From NCBI GenBank assembly GCA_002501085.1, contig DLRL01000035.1, positions 1 to 63,742 of the forward strand: a stretch of 63,742 bases of DNA. Direction: 5' to 3'. The notes below the pieces were generated by a model, which saw only the letters and a program-made list of their open reading frames with translations, made no database searches and was not told where the DNA came from. The translations under genes and the position numbers were made by a program. The DNA is from Gemmatimonadales bacterium UBA7889. GTDB taxonomy: Bacteria > Gemmatimonadota > Gemmatimonadetes > Longimicrobiales > Gaopeijiaceae. The number at the start of each line of letters is the position of its first letter. Position 1 is the first letter of the stretch. Positions 53,525-61,972 of the stretch are shown in pieces.

Positions 53525-54349
53525 ATGGATCAGCGAATGCATAGGGGAGATTCCGACAGAGTGGAACATCCCAGCCGCACCAGGTCCGGATTCAGCTCAA
53601 ACCGGGTATGGTGGGTTTGCTTTGCAGCTTCCGTAGCGATCCATTTGTTGGCAGTAGCCATTTATCCCTTTTTTGGAAATACCGTCAACATTGACGCGAT
53701 TTCTTTTAATTTTCCTAATGTGTTGGGTCGCATTGAGGGGATCCAAGTACTACGCCTAGTTGAAGTGGCTGACCCGATTGCTTCAGACCGTCCGGATGAC
53801 CCAGAAGAGATTGAGGACCTTGATGACCCAGAACCTTCTATGACCCCGGTTCCTATAGAAGGAACTCCGGATCCAGAGTTGATTCCACCACCCCCATCTG
53901 GAGCAGAACTTCTGCGACCTAACCTAAGCAACCCGATACTTTGGGAGGCACTAAGTTCTGGTGCTTTGGATATAACGTTACAACAGAGAGAACAATTGCT
54001 GATTGCGAGTGCTCTTGCTCGATGGAATGATTCCGCCGCGACTTCACTTGCAGCTGAAGCAGCAGCTATGGATTGGACCTTCACCGATGACGACGGAAAA
54101 CGTTGGGGAGTATCCCCTGGTAAGATCCATCTGGGAGATATCACACTTCCTCTACCGTTTGGTTTTGGGACTGTAGTTGGCAAGCGAGAAGAGGTAAATG
54201 ATCGACTCTGGCAGTGGGATGAGATTTATCGGCAGGGATTGAGAGCAGAGGTGAATGAGTCCTGGAGAGATAGGGCGGAAGCGATTCGTCGGCGTCGAGA
54301 CAGGGAACGAACTGCAGTACAGCCTGACACATCACGCATTCCTCGTTAG
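53525..54349 (+). CDS. TonB-like membrane-anchored protein, unknown function
   Basis: The 274 residues have a basic N-terminus, one membrane helix (WWVCFAASVAIHLLAVAIYPFF, about residues 28-50) of the TonB type with Ser and His, and a Pro/Glu/Asp-rich spacer (DDPEEIEDLDDPEPSMTP and PELIPPPPSGAE). The C-terminal half is predicted globular with a basic tail rich in Arg. The TonB C-terminal signature is not seen, so it may be a TonB relative for another purpose. No ExbB/ExbD or receptor gene is nearby. Confidence 0.6.
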   Translation: MDQRMHRGDSDRVEHPSRTRSGFSSNRVWWVCFAASVAIHLLAVAIYPFFGNTVNIDAISFNFPNVLGRIEGIQVLRLVEVADPIASDRPDDPEEIEDLDDPEPSMTPVPIEGTPDPELIPPPPSGAELLRPNLSNPILWEALSSGALDITLQQREQLLIASALARWNDSAATSLAAEAAAMDWTFTDDDGKRWGVSPGKIHLGDITLPLPFGFGTVVGKREEVNDRLWQWDEIYRQGLRAEVNESWRDRAEAIRRRRDRERTAVQPDTSRIPR

Positions 54350-54442
54350 CCGAGTTTCGTATATCAGAACGATCAGATGGTACCGTATGTAAGGTAGGGT
54401 CCCCATCTTACGAGCTTTAATTGCACCGGCACCGGAGCTGCA

Positions 54443-57199
54443 GTGTCCCAAGAGCTAGCACCACGTCTAAACCCCAGCGCTATCGAGCCTGCCCAATATC
54501 AGAAGTGGCAGGAAGGAGGCCATTTCCATGTTCCAGCGGAATACGTCCTAAAGGAAGGGCTGTCTCCTTATGTGATCGTGATTCCGCCACCCAACGTTAC
54601 GGCTGCGCTACATATGGGGCATGGCCTCAACAGCACGATCCAGGACGTGCTAATTCGGTGGAGAAGAATGCAGGGTCGGGCATCTCTTTGGGTGCCCGGA
54701 ACTGATCACGCAGGGATCGCGACCCAGAATGTGGTTGAGCGCCGGTTGGCCACCGCCGGTTCAACCAAAGAGGACTTAGGTAGAGAGGGTTTTGTTGAAG
54801 CTATCTGGGATTTTGTGGATAAGACCGGTAGCCAGATCATCAATCAACTAAGATCTCTCGGTGCATCCTGTGACTGGGAGCGAACTCGGTTTACGCTCGA
54901 TGAAAACCTGAGTCGTGCTGTGCGTGAAGTATTCGTTCATCTCTATGAACGGGATCTTATCTATCGGGGTGAGTACATCATTAATTGGTGCCCCAGGTGC
55001 CATACTGCGCTCTCGAACGAGGAAGCAGAGGGACATGATAGCGAAGGCAAGCTATGGCATATCCGTTATCCGCTGGATGATTCCGCAACCGAGGCCGCTC
55101 AAGCTTCTATAGATGCAGGGGCTGATACTGTTGGACGTTTGGATGACGGTCGCTGGTATTTGACGGTTTCGACTACACGGCCAGAAACGATGCTTGGGGA
55201 TACTGGGGTGGCTGTCCATCCAGAGGATGATCGGTATGTCTCATTAATCGGCTCCAGTATCGAGCTTCCTTTCGCTGGTCGTAGGATACCTGTTGTAGCT
55301 GATGAACATGTGGATCCGGAATTTGGATCCGGTCTTGTAAAAGTCACTCCGGCACACGACCCGAATGATTTTGAGATAGCAAGCCGTACGGGTCTGGATA
55401 TCCTCGACGTGATGACTGATGACGCAAAAATGAACGAGAGCGTGCCAAGCGAGTTCCAAGGCATGGATCGCTTCGATGCGCGTGGTGCTGTGTTAGATGG
55501 TTTGTTAGAACTCGGACTTCTGGCTGGAGAGGAAGAGCATACGCATGCTGTTCCACACTGCTACAGGTGCGACACCATTGTCGAACCCCGCCTGTCTCTT
55601 CAGTGGTTTGTGAAGATGAAGCCTTTGGCTGAGCCTGCGCTCCAGGCATCACGTGAAGGGATAGTCACCTTTACCCCGGGTCACTGGAAGGGGGTCTATG
55701 AGCACTGGATGGAGAATATCCGGGACTGGTGTATTTCTCGACAACTTTGGTGGGGACATAGGATTCCAGTCTGGTACTGTGCGTGTGGGGAGCAGATCGT
55801 GGCCCGTGAGGATCCAACCGAATGTTCGGCCTGTGGTTCAACTGAGCTTGAGCAGGACCCCGACGTGCTTGACACGTGGTTTAGCTCACAATTATGGCCA
55901 TTCTCGGTATTTGGGTGGCCAGAAAAGACTCCAGATCTAGAGGCTTTCTACCCTGGTAACACGATGGTCACGGCGCCGGAGATTCTTTTCTTCTGGGTGG
56001 CCCGAATGATTATGATGGGGTACGAGTTTTTTGGAGAGCCACCATTCAGGGAAGTGTATCTTCACGGGACCGTTCGAGACATGCAGGGTCGCAAGATGTC
56101 CAAGTCATTGGGTAACGGGATTGATCCGCTTGAGGTAGTAAACGCCTACGGTGCAGACGCGATGAGATTCACAATCATCAGCCAGGCAGCGGTGGGGACT
56201 GACATCAATCTCGACCACGAGGATGTTGAAGCAACATTCTCTAATGGACGAAATTTTTCCAATAAAATATGGAATGCAGGGCGCTTTGCCCTTTTGAGTC
56301 TAGGTGACGCGCCTGTGCGCCCGTTAAATGAGGTTATGTCTGATCTTGCGCTTGAAGACCGATGGATTCTGGCACGATTAGGTCATGCCACACGGACGGC
56401 TACGCGAAACCTCGAGCGGTACCGTCTTCACGAGGTAGCGGACGGACTCTACCACTTCTTCTGGGGTGAACTTTGCGATTGGTACCTGGAATTGGTTAAG
56501 GACCGGCTTACTCTGGACACTGATGCCAAGTCGCGGGAAGCGGCTCGCTCTACACTTGTGGCGGTGCTAGATGAAGCGCTTCGACTTCTTCATCCAATTG
56601 TTCCCTTCGTAACAGCTGAGCTATGGTCACTCCTGCCCTGGCCAGAGGGTTCCAGCCGCCCTGAGGATCTCATCATAGCCCCGTGGCCAGATTCCAAATC
56701 TTCCTTTGAAGATCCGATGGCTGAAGATGAAATGGAAATGCTTCGCGAACTCATTATCGAAGTCCGCCGGCTCAGAAAAGAATATTCTATTCCGGAAGGG
56801 AAGCGGATTGGTATCCATATCTGGGGGGGTGGGATAGACCTAACAAATACGGTAATGTCGCAGTTATCAGCCCTAGAGAGGTTAGCTAGAATTGACCGAG
56901 TGGTGCCGGAGCCAGGAGCCGGAGCAGGTGCTAATGCCGTGCTAACCCGAGGTGGCGAACTCTTTATTCCCCTTGAAGGAATTATTGACCTTGATCACGA
57001 GCAGACACGCCTCCGAGAGGAGATTGAGAAGCTTAGGGCTCAAATAGTGATTACTGCTAAGAAGCTTGAGAATCAGAACTTTGTTTCCAAGGCACCAGAG
57101 GAAGTGGTCTCCAAGGAAAAACACAAGCTTTCAAGTTTCAAAGAACGTGCCGCTAAACTCGAGGAGAAACTAGACGCACTTGAGGTTGGAAAATCCTGA
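54443..57199 (+). CDS. valS: valyl-tRNA synthetase
   Basis: Class I synthetase with post-transfer editing. The 918 residues contain the HIGH motif as HMGHG (PPPNVTAALHMGHGLN), the editing domain with TTRPETMLGDTGVAVHP, ARDMQGRK-type KMSKS motif (QGRKMSKSLGNGIDPLE), the anticodon-binding domain and a C-terminal coiled coil (LREEIEKLRAQIVITAKKLEN) that clamps tRNA. The GTG start at 54443 has GGAG five bases upstream. Its stop TGA may overlap a CTG start of the next gene. Confidence 0.96.
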   Translation: MSQELAPRLNPSAIEPAQYQKWQEGGHFHVPAEYVLKEGLSPYVIVIPPPNVTAALHMGHGLNSTIQDVLIRWRRMQGRASLWVPGTDHAGIATQNVVERRLATAGSTKEDLGREGFVEAIWDFVDKTGSQIINQLRSLGASCDWERTRFTLDENLSRAVREVFVHLYERDLIYRGEYIINWCPRCHTALSNEEAEGHDSEGKLWHIRYPLDDSATEAAQASIDAGADTVGRLDDGRWYLTVSTTRPETMLGDTGVAVHPEDDRYVSLIGSSIELPFAGRRIPVVADEHVDPEFGSGLVKVTPAHDPNDFEIASRTGLDILDVMTDDAKMNESVPSEFQGMDRFDARGAVLDGLLELGLLAGEEEHTHAVPHCYRCDTIVEPRLSLQWFVKMKPLAEPALQASREGIVTFTPGHWKGVYEHWMENIRDWCISRQLWWGHRIPVWYCACGEQIVAREDPTECSACGSTELEQDPDVLDTWFSSQLWPFSVFGWPEKTPDLEAFYPGNTMVTAPEILFFWVARMIMMGYEFFGEPPFREVYLHGTVRDMQGRKMSKSLGNGIDPLEVVNAYGADAMRFTIISQAAVGTDINLDHEDVEATFSNGRNFSNKIWNAGRFALLSLGDAPVRPLNEVMSDLALEDRWILARLGHATRTATRNLERYRLHEVADGLYHFFWGELCDWYLELVKDRLTLDTDAKSREAARSTLVAVLDEALRLLHPIVPFVTAELWSLLPWPEGSSRPEDLIIAPWPDSKSSFEDPMAEDEMEMLRELIIEVRRLRKEYSIPEGKRIGIHIWGGGIDLTNTVMSQLSALERLARIDRVVPEPGAGAGANAVLTRGGELFIPLEGIIDLDHEQTRLREEIEKLRAQIVITAKKLENQNFVSKAPEEVVSKEKHKLSSFKERAAKLEEKLDALEVGKS

Positions 57200-58641
57200 G
57201 TACTCCGAAGACAATTTCCCGTCATCTGCTCATTCAATCTGCCGGTGCAGTGTCAGCGGCGCTCGGGATTACTCTGGCTAGCTCCTGCGCACAACAAGGT
57301 GCGCCTCCCGGTGGCCCTGAAGATCTTAGGCCTCCCATCGTTGTTCGAACTATTCCGGACACGTTTGAGTTACTAGGGACACTGGATGGATCGATTCGGT
57401 TTGAGTTTGATGAGCGAATCAGTGAGCGTTCCAGCAGTGGGACGCTCGATAATGCAGTCATCATCTCTCCAAGGACTGGTGAAGTGGTAGTCGGACACGG
57501 TTCGAGAAGCTTGACCATAGAATTGGTGGGTGGCTTCCGACCTGATCTGGTCTATCGTGTGACGCTCCTGCCTGTTGTACGCGATCTATTCGGTAATCAG
57601 ATGAGAGATCCCTTCGAGCTAGTATTCTCAACGGGGGGAGAGACAGTTCCGACCACGCTTGCTGGAATTGCTTGGGATCGCATTACCGGATCGGGAGTGA
57701 ATGACTACCAAGTCTGGGCAACTCCATTAGATGAGGATTCTGTTGTCCATGTTGCTGTAACGGACAACCAAGGTGTCTATGCGTTCAGATATATCCCTGG
57801 CGCCAGCTACGAAATTGTGGCGTTTGAGGATCGCAACGCAGATGCCGTACTCGATATGATGGAGATACAGGGTAGTAGGCGTCTTTTGATAGAGAATGGG
57901 GATACCGTTTTCCTTAACTTTCCTGTTCTTCAACCAGATACCACACCAGCGGCTCTCGTTAGTGCTTCGGCGCTGGACTCGGTCACTCTTCTATTAGAGT
58001 TCGACGACTATCTGGATCCTGCACTAATACTTGAGAGTATCGACCTGGCCGTGACGAGTGAAGATAGTACTGACCTTGTCGTGGATAGCATCCTTCATGA
58101 ACACGACTACCTCGCGTACGTCGCTATGGTCATGGATTCGCTGGTGGTTCTAGACTCCATGGATGCTGTTTCACAGGCAGCCGCTATGGCTGCTGCAATT
58201 GCTGCAGAATCAGATAGTACGATAGCTGATAGTATTGCCAGTGATATTGGGGTATCTCAGGATGATCCGGAAATTTTGGAGGCCATTGAACCAGTTCGCA
58301 GGAGAGGGCCGCCTAATTTGGACGGTCGTTCTGTCTCACCTCCTTCTCGAGAAGTGAGTCCGAACAGTGCCGGCGGGAGACAGGCAAGCGGCCCGGATGG
58401 AGAGCAGCTTCCTGCGAGGCGTATAATCCTATTGTTGGGCAATCCTGTCTTACCAGACATCACGTATAATGTGGTCATAAACAACCTGGAAAATCTCTAC
58501 GGGGTACCCCTAGGAGGTGGGGAAACCTCCTTCTTTGTAGCGCCTGCTGGCATTGCTGATACTGCGGACGTAGTGGATTCCATTCTGGTACCGGATACGG
58601 GAATAGTGGATACAGTTGCGGCAGAGGTTGGTACCCGATGA
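57196..58641 (+). CDS. Ig-like (Big_5) domain lipoprotein with possible CTG start
   Basis: If translation starts at the CTG at 57196 (as CTGA with the valS stop), the 481-residue product has a complete lipoprotein signal: basic STPKTISRHLL, a hydrophobic stretch and LASSC at residue 31. A GTG at 57250 gives only MSAALGITLASSC, without a charged start. The mature part begins with PPGGPEDLRPPIVVRT...IRFEFDERIS, the pattern of Big_5 Ig-like lipoproteins in Bacteroidetes, followed by other beta domains and an acidic Ser/Asp linker (about 280-350). Outer-membrane or periplasmic location is likely; function unknown. It overlaps selA by four bases (ATGA). Confidence 0.7.
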   Translation: MSTPKTISRHLLIQSAGAVSAALGITLASSCAQQGAPPGGPEDLRPPIVVRTIPDTFELLGTLDGSIRFEFDERISERSSSGTLDNAVIISPRTGEVVVGHGSRSLTIELVGGFRPDLVYRVTLLPVVRDLFGNQMRDPFELVFSTGGETVPTTLAGIAWDRITGSGVNDYQVWATPLDEDSVVHVAVTDNQGVYAFRYIPGASYEIVAFEDRNADAVLDMMEIQGSRRLLIENGDTVFLNFPVLQPDTTPAALVSASALDSVTLLLEFDDYLDPALILESIDLAVTSEDSTDLVVDSILHEHDYLAYVAMVMDSLVVLDSMDAVSQAAAMAAAIAAESDSTIADSIASDIGVSQDDPEILEAIEPVRRRGPPNLDGRSVSPPSREVSPNSAGGRQASGPDGEQLPARRIILLLGNPVLPDITYNVVINNLENLYGVPLGGGETSFFVAPAGIADTADVVDSILVPDTGIVDTVAAEVGTR

Positions 58642-60035
58642 GTGACCCAAGACGTGAAATCCCCTCGGTTGATGCTCTTCTTGCTTCACCCGAGTTTGAA
58701 CCAATTCTGAAGGGATTTCCTCGGCAGTTTGTGGTGAGGGTGACACGAATAGTGATTGAGGAGATCAGGAACAGCTTGCTCGTAGGAGACAAGGATATCG
58801 ATCCCGATGGACTCACTTACTATGCTCGAACGGTATTGATTCGTTTAGGAAAGGAAACGATGCCTTCGTTGCGCGGAGTGATTAACGCCACGGGAGTAGT
58901 GCTCCATACAAACCTTGGACGAGCCCCGTTGGCAGAGGTTGCTGCTGACGCGATGGCTGCTGCTGCTCGAGGTTATTCGAATCTCGAATATGATGTCGAA
59001 TTGGGAAAACGGGGCTCTCGGTACGACCATTGCGTGAAGCTTCTTCGGGAATTGACGGGTGCGGAAGACGCCATCGTAGTTAACAACAATGCTGCGGCGC
59101 TGGTTCTAGTGCTTAACACCACGGCGAAAGGAAAGGGAGTTGCCGTTTCGCGAGGTGAACTCGTTGAGATTGGCGGGGGTTTTAGAATTCCTGAGATATT
59201 AGAGCGTGCAGGTGCGTTTTTGGTTGAGGTGGGTAGCACCAACCGGACGCGTCTATCGGATTATGAGGACTCGATCAAGAAGGGTGAGGTTGCAGCGATC
59301 TTGAAGGTTCACCGGTCCAATTTCAGGATCACTGGATTCACGGAAGACACAACACTCGCTTCGCTTGCTGATCTAGCGAACGAGGAAGGGATCCCATTAC
59401 TGCACGACCTTGGTTCTGGGTTATTTATTACTGCAGATGCACTAGCTCTCCCAGCTGAACCTCTAGCTTCAGATTCACTCAATATGGGTGCAGATCTTGT
59501 TGCTGTTTCGGGAGACAAACTACTGGGTGGACCCCAGGCTGGGATCATTCTAGGTAACTCAGAGTTGATCAATTCACTGCGTCAAAACCCTCTTTGTCGT
59601 GCGTTACGTGTGGATAAGGTTACGCTTGCCGGTCTTGAGGCAACGCTTCAACTCTATCGAGATCCTGGACAAGCCCTTGAGTCAATTCCAACTCTGAGAA
59701 TGCTGGGCAATACCGCGGAAAGTCTCGGTAAACGATGCGAAGAACTCGACGCTGAACTAACAGGACTAGGTATCGGGAGCAGTATCGTGGAGTCAGAGGG
59801 TAGAGTAGGGGGTGGGACATATCCTGGTGTGAAGCTCCCAGGTTTCGCACTTGCGCTAGATGGTCCACATGGTGCAGAAGCTTTAGCGACGCACTTACGT
59901 AACGGTGACCCTCCAGTAATTGCACGGATCGTGGATAAGCGAGTCTTTATTGATTTGCGCACAGTGCTCCCAGGGCAGGAGAACAATTTAGTCAGGCGGG
60001 TCAGGGAGGCCAGTAATGAAGGATTCGATTCTTAG
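58638..60035 (+). CDS. selA: L-seryl-tRNA(Sec) selenium transferase
   Basis: PLP enzyme that converts Ser-tRNA(Sec) to Sec-tRNA(Sec) using selenophosphate, the step that allows selenoprotein synthesis. The 465 residues include the N-terminal SelA domain (VDALLASPEFEPIL), GVINATGVVLHTNLGRAPL, YSNLEYDVELGKRGSR and the PLP lysine in VSGDKLLGGPQAGI. The gene implies a selenocysteine pathway, but no selB, selD or tRNA-Sec is in this window. It is coupled to the upstream lipoprotein (ATGA). Confidence 0.94.
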   Translation: MSDPRREIPSVDALLASPEFEPILKGFPRQFVVRVTRIVIEEIRNSLLVGDKDIDPDGLTYYARTVLIRLGKETMPSLRGVINATGVVLHTNLGRAPLAEVAADAMAAAARGYSNLEYDVELGKRGSRYDHCVKLLRELTGAEDAIVVNNNAAALVLVLNTTAKGKGVAVSRGELVEIGGGFRIPEILERAGAFLVEVGSTNRTRLSDYEDSIKKGEVAAILKVHRSNFRITGFTEDTTLASLADLANEEGIPLLHDLGSGLFITADALALPAEPLASDSLNMGADLVAVSGDKLLGGPQAGIILGNSELINSLRQNPLCRALRVDKVTLAGLEATLQLYRDPGQALESIPTLRMLGNTAESLGKRCEELDAELTGLGIGSSIVESEGRVGGGTYPGVKLPGFALALDGPHGAEALATHLRNGDPPVIARIVDKRVFIDLRTVLPGQENNLVRRVREASNEGFDS

Positions 60036-60213
60036 GAGTAAGCTGGGTCTGAGCGCGTATTGGTATTGTGATACCTACTAGGCTGATTGTCGGTTAGCGG
60101 AGAAGCTGGGCTTACAAGGTATCTGACGTTGACCTGATTTTTCAGCACGGGTAGTTTTGGACATCCCCCTGTGTCTTAGGCCGGAAACGTCCAATGGCCA
60201 GGAGGGTATTGTT

Positions 60214-60241
60214 TTTGAGCCGGTACTTTGACCGGCTCAAA
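60214..60241. promoter_or_regulatory. 11-bp inverted repeat upstream of the ErpA/IscA gene
   Basis: TTTGAGCCGGT (60214-60224) and ACCGGCTCAAA (60231-60241) pair perfectly around ACTTTG. It follows selA by about 180 nt and ends about 30 nt before the next start, with AGGAGG (60257-60262) between. No downstream T-run is present, so it is more likely an operator or leader stem than a terminator. The rest of the 238-nt gap (60036-60273) holds no gene I can see. Confidence 0.45.
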
Positions 60242-60273
60242 CAGGTACATCACCTCAGGAGGTAGCCGGCGGC

Positions 60274-60600
60274 ATGATGACCTTGACGGCGACGGCAACA
60301 GAAAAAGTTCAAGACTTCATTCAAGAGCATGGTGTTGAGAGTGAAGCGGGATTGAGAGTTGCAGTTTTACCAGGTGGGTGCTCCGGATTCCAGTACGGCC
60401 TCAACATTGAGGACGAACCAGAATCCGATGATGAGATCCTAGATATCCGAGGTGTGAAAATTTTCATTGATCCATTCAGTGCACAGTATCTTGATGGCGT
60501 CGAGATCGATTATGTGACGAGCGTTATGGGCCAGGGTTTCACATTCAGTAACCCGAACGCATCGGGCGGATGCGGGTGTGGGAGTTCGTTCACAGCTTGA
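60274..60600 (+). CDS. A-type iron-sulfur carrier (IscA/ErpA family)
   Basis: Delivers Fe-S clusters to apoproteins. The 108 residues keep the three cysteines: one in LPGGCSGFQYG and two in GGCGCGSSF near the C-terminus. The long acidic stretch (EDEPESDDEILD) is normal. SufA, IscA and ErpA cannot be separated without a tree. The ATG at 60274 follows AGGAGG by 11 nt. An inverted repeat upstream may be its control site. Confidence 0.9.
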   Translation: MMTLTATATEKVQDFIQEHGVESEAGLRVAVLPGGCSGFQYGLNIEDEPESDDEILDIRGVKIFIDPFSAQYLDGVEIDYVTSVMGQGFTFSNPNASGGCGCGSSFTA

Positions 60601-60630
60601 CGTCTGTTCGCTGCGGTCGCGCCTGAGACC

Positions 60631-61284
60631 GTGAAGATCCGAGCCTTCACTGGTGGGGGGTTCGGCGAGAATACCTACCTAGTTATTTGCGGAGATTCAT
60701 CTGCAGCAGTCGTAATTGATCCGGGAGCCGCTGCTGCCGAGGTGGCTCTTCAGATACAAGACGAAGGGCTTGATCTCCACGCCATTCTTCTAACGCACGC
60801 TCACCTCGACCATATAGAGGGCGTTTCAGAAATACGTGCGATATCACCTGATGTGCCAATTTGGTTGCACGCAGATGATCAGAAGCTCTATGAGGTGGCT
60901 CCCTTTCAGGCTCAGATGTTTGGCATGACGGCGAGTCCCCAACCGCCCCCTACAAATGAACTTGTAGCCGGACAGCGATACGAATTCGATTCGTGTGCGC
61001 TCGATGTGCGCTTCACGCCAGGCCATTCACCGGGTCACGTGATCTTTGTTGCCCCGGATGAGAGCTTTGCTTTAGTAGGGGATGTGGTGTTTTCAGGATC
61101 GATCGGTCGGACCGATCTCCCCGGTGGCGATATGGGTACACTCATGGATTCTATCCGAGAGCAGGTACTGACGCTCCCTGATGAGACAGAACTCTTCACA
61201 GGGCATGGACCACCGACCACTGTGGGGCAGGAGCGTCGAACCAATCCGTTCTTAAACCAACATTATGGTGGGGGACACCTTTGA
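60631..61284 (+). CDS. glyoxalase II-like metallo-beta-lactamase-fold hydrolase
   Basis: The 217 residues contain the MBL metal motif THAHLDHIEG, then FTPGHSPGHV, VGDVVFSGSIGRTDLPGGD and FTGHGPPTTVGQER, the pattern of the single-domain glyoxalase-II-like proteins found in many bacteria. It probably hydrolyses a thioester, but the exact substrate is unknown. The GTG start is preceded by no clear Shine-Dalgarno. Its stop overlaps purN (TTGA). Confidence 0.88.
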   Translation: MKIRAFTGGGFGENTYLVICGDSSAAVVIDPGAAAAEVALQIQDEGLDLHAILLTHAHLDHIEGVSEIRAISPDVPIWLHADDQKLYEVAPFQAQMFGMTASPQPPPTNELVAGQRYEFDSCALDVRFTPGHSPGHVIFVAPDESFALVGDVVFSGSIGRTDLPGGDMGTLMDSIREQVLTLPDETELFTGHGPPTTVGQERRTNPFLNQHYGGGHL

Positions 61285-61964
61285 AAAAAGGAGTAGAGGC
61301 AGGCTCTCCCTTGGTAGCTGCTGCATTTGCTTCGGGTGGTGGGACGAATGTTCAAGCGCTGCTGGATTACCAAGACAAGTTGTGTCCTTGGAGATTGTCA
61401 CTTGTCGTCACGGACCGCGAGAATGCTGGAGTTCTTGAGCGAGCCGATGTGGCAGGGATCAGTACAGCCGTTATTCCTGTCCAGGCGCGAGCCTCCTCAG
61501 ATGTCGCACAAGACATGCTTTCAGTGTTAGAAGCTCACAGGATCGAGGTCATCTTTCTTGCTGGCTATCTTCGGCTCATTCCGAGTGAAGTTGTTCACCG
61601 ATATAGGCGGAGGATCCTCAATATTCATCCAGCACTGCTGCCCTCGTTTGGTGGTAAGGGCATGTATGGGATGAGGGTGCATCAAGCGGTAGTCGATGCC
61701 GGTGAGTCAATGACTGGCGCTACCGTTCACTATGTCGATGAAGAATATGACCGGGGTACAATCATAGGACAGTGGAGGGTACCAGTAGAGCCTAACGACT
61801 CTGCTGAAGTTGTGGCTGCCCACGTTTTGAAGATCGAACACCGTTTATACCCTCTTGCTGCACAGCACGTGTGCTCTGCCCTTATCGAGGGCCGAGATCC
61901 CGGCCCTCTCGAGTTACCTGAACTATCGAGTACTACAACTACCGACCTAGAACACACAGAATAG
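61281..61964 (+). CDS. purN: phosphoribosylglycinamide formyltransferase
   Basis: Third step of purine synthesis, using 10-formyl-tetrahydrofolate. The 227 residues show the start SGGGTNVQALLD, VTDRENAGVLERA, FLAGYLRLIP, the catalytic NIHPALLPSFGGKGMYG with Asn and His, and VHYVDEEYDRGTII with the catalytic Asp. The TTG start overlaps the MBL stop. purH follows after eight bases. Confidence 0.94.
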   Translation: MKKGVEAGSPLVAAAFASGGGTNVQALLDYQDKLCPWRLSLVVTDRENAGVLERADVAGISTAVIPVQARASSDVAQDMLSVLEAHRIEVIFLAGYLRLIPSEVVHRYRRRILNIHPALLPSFGGKGMYGMRVHQAVVDAGESMTGATVHYVDEEYDRGTIIGQWRVPVEPNDSAEVVAAHVLKIEHRLYPLAAQHVCSALIEGRDPGPLELPELSSTTTTDLEHTE

Positions 61965-61972
61965 GAGTAAGG

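Noticed and set aside
60036..60273. Searched for a tRNA-Sec gene next to selA
   Set aside because: No cloverleaf with an extended acceptor arm, UCA anticodon and long variable arm could be drawn; only short stems and the palindrome at 60214-60241 are present.
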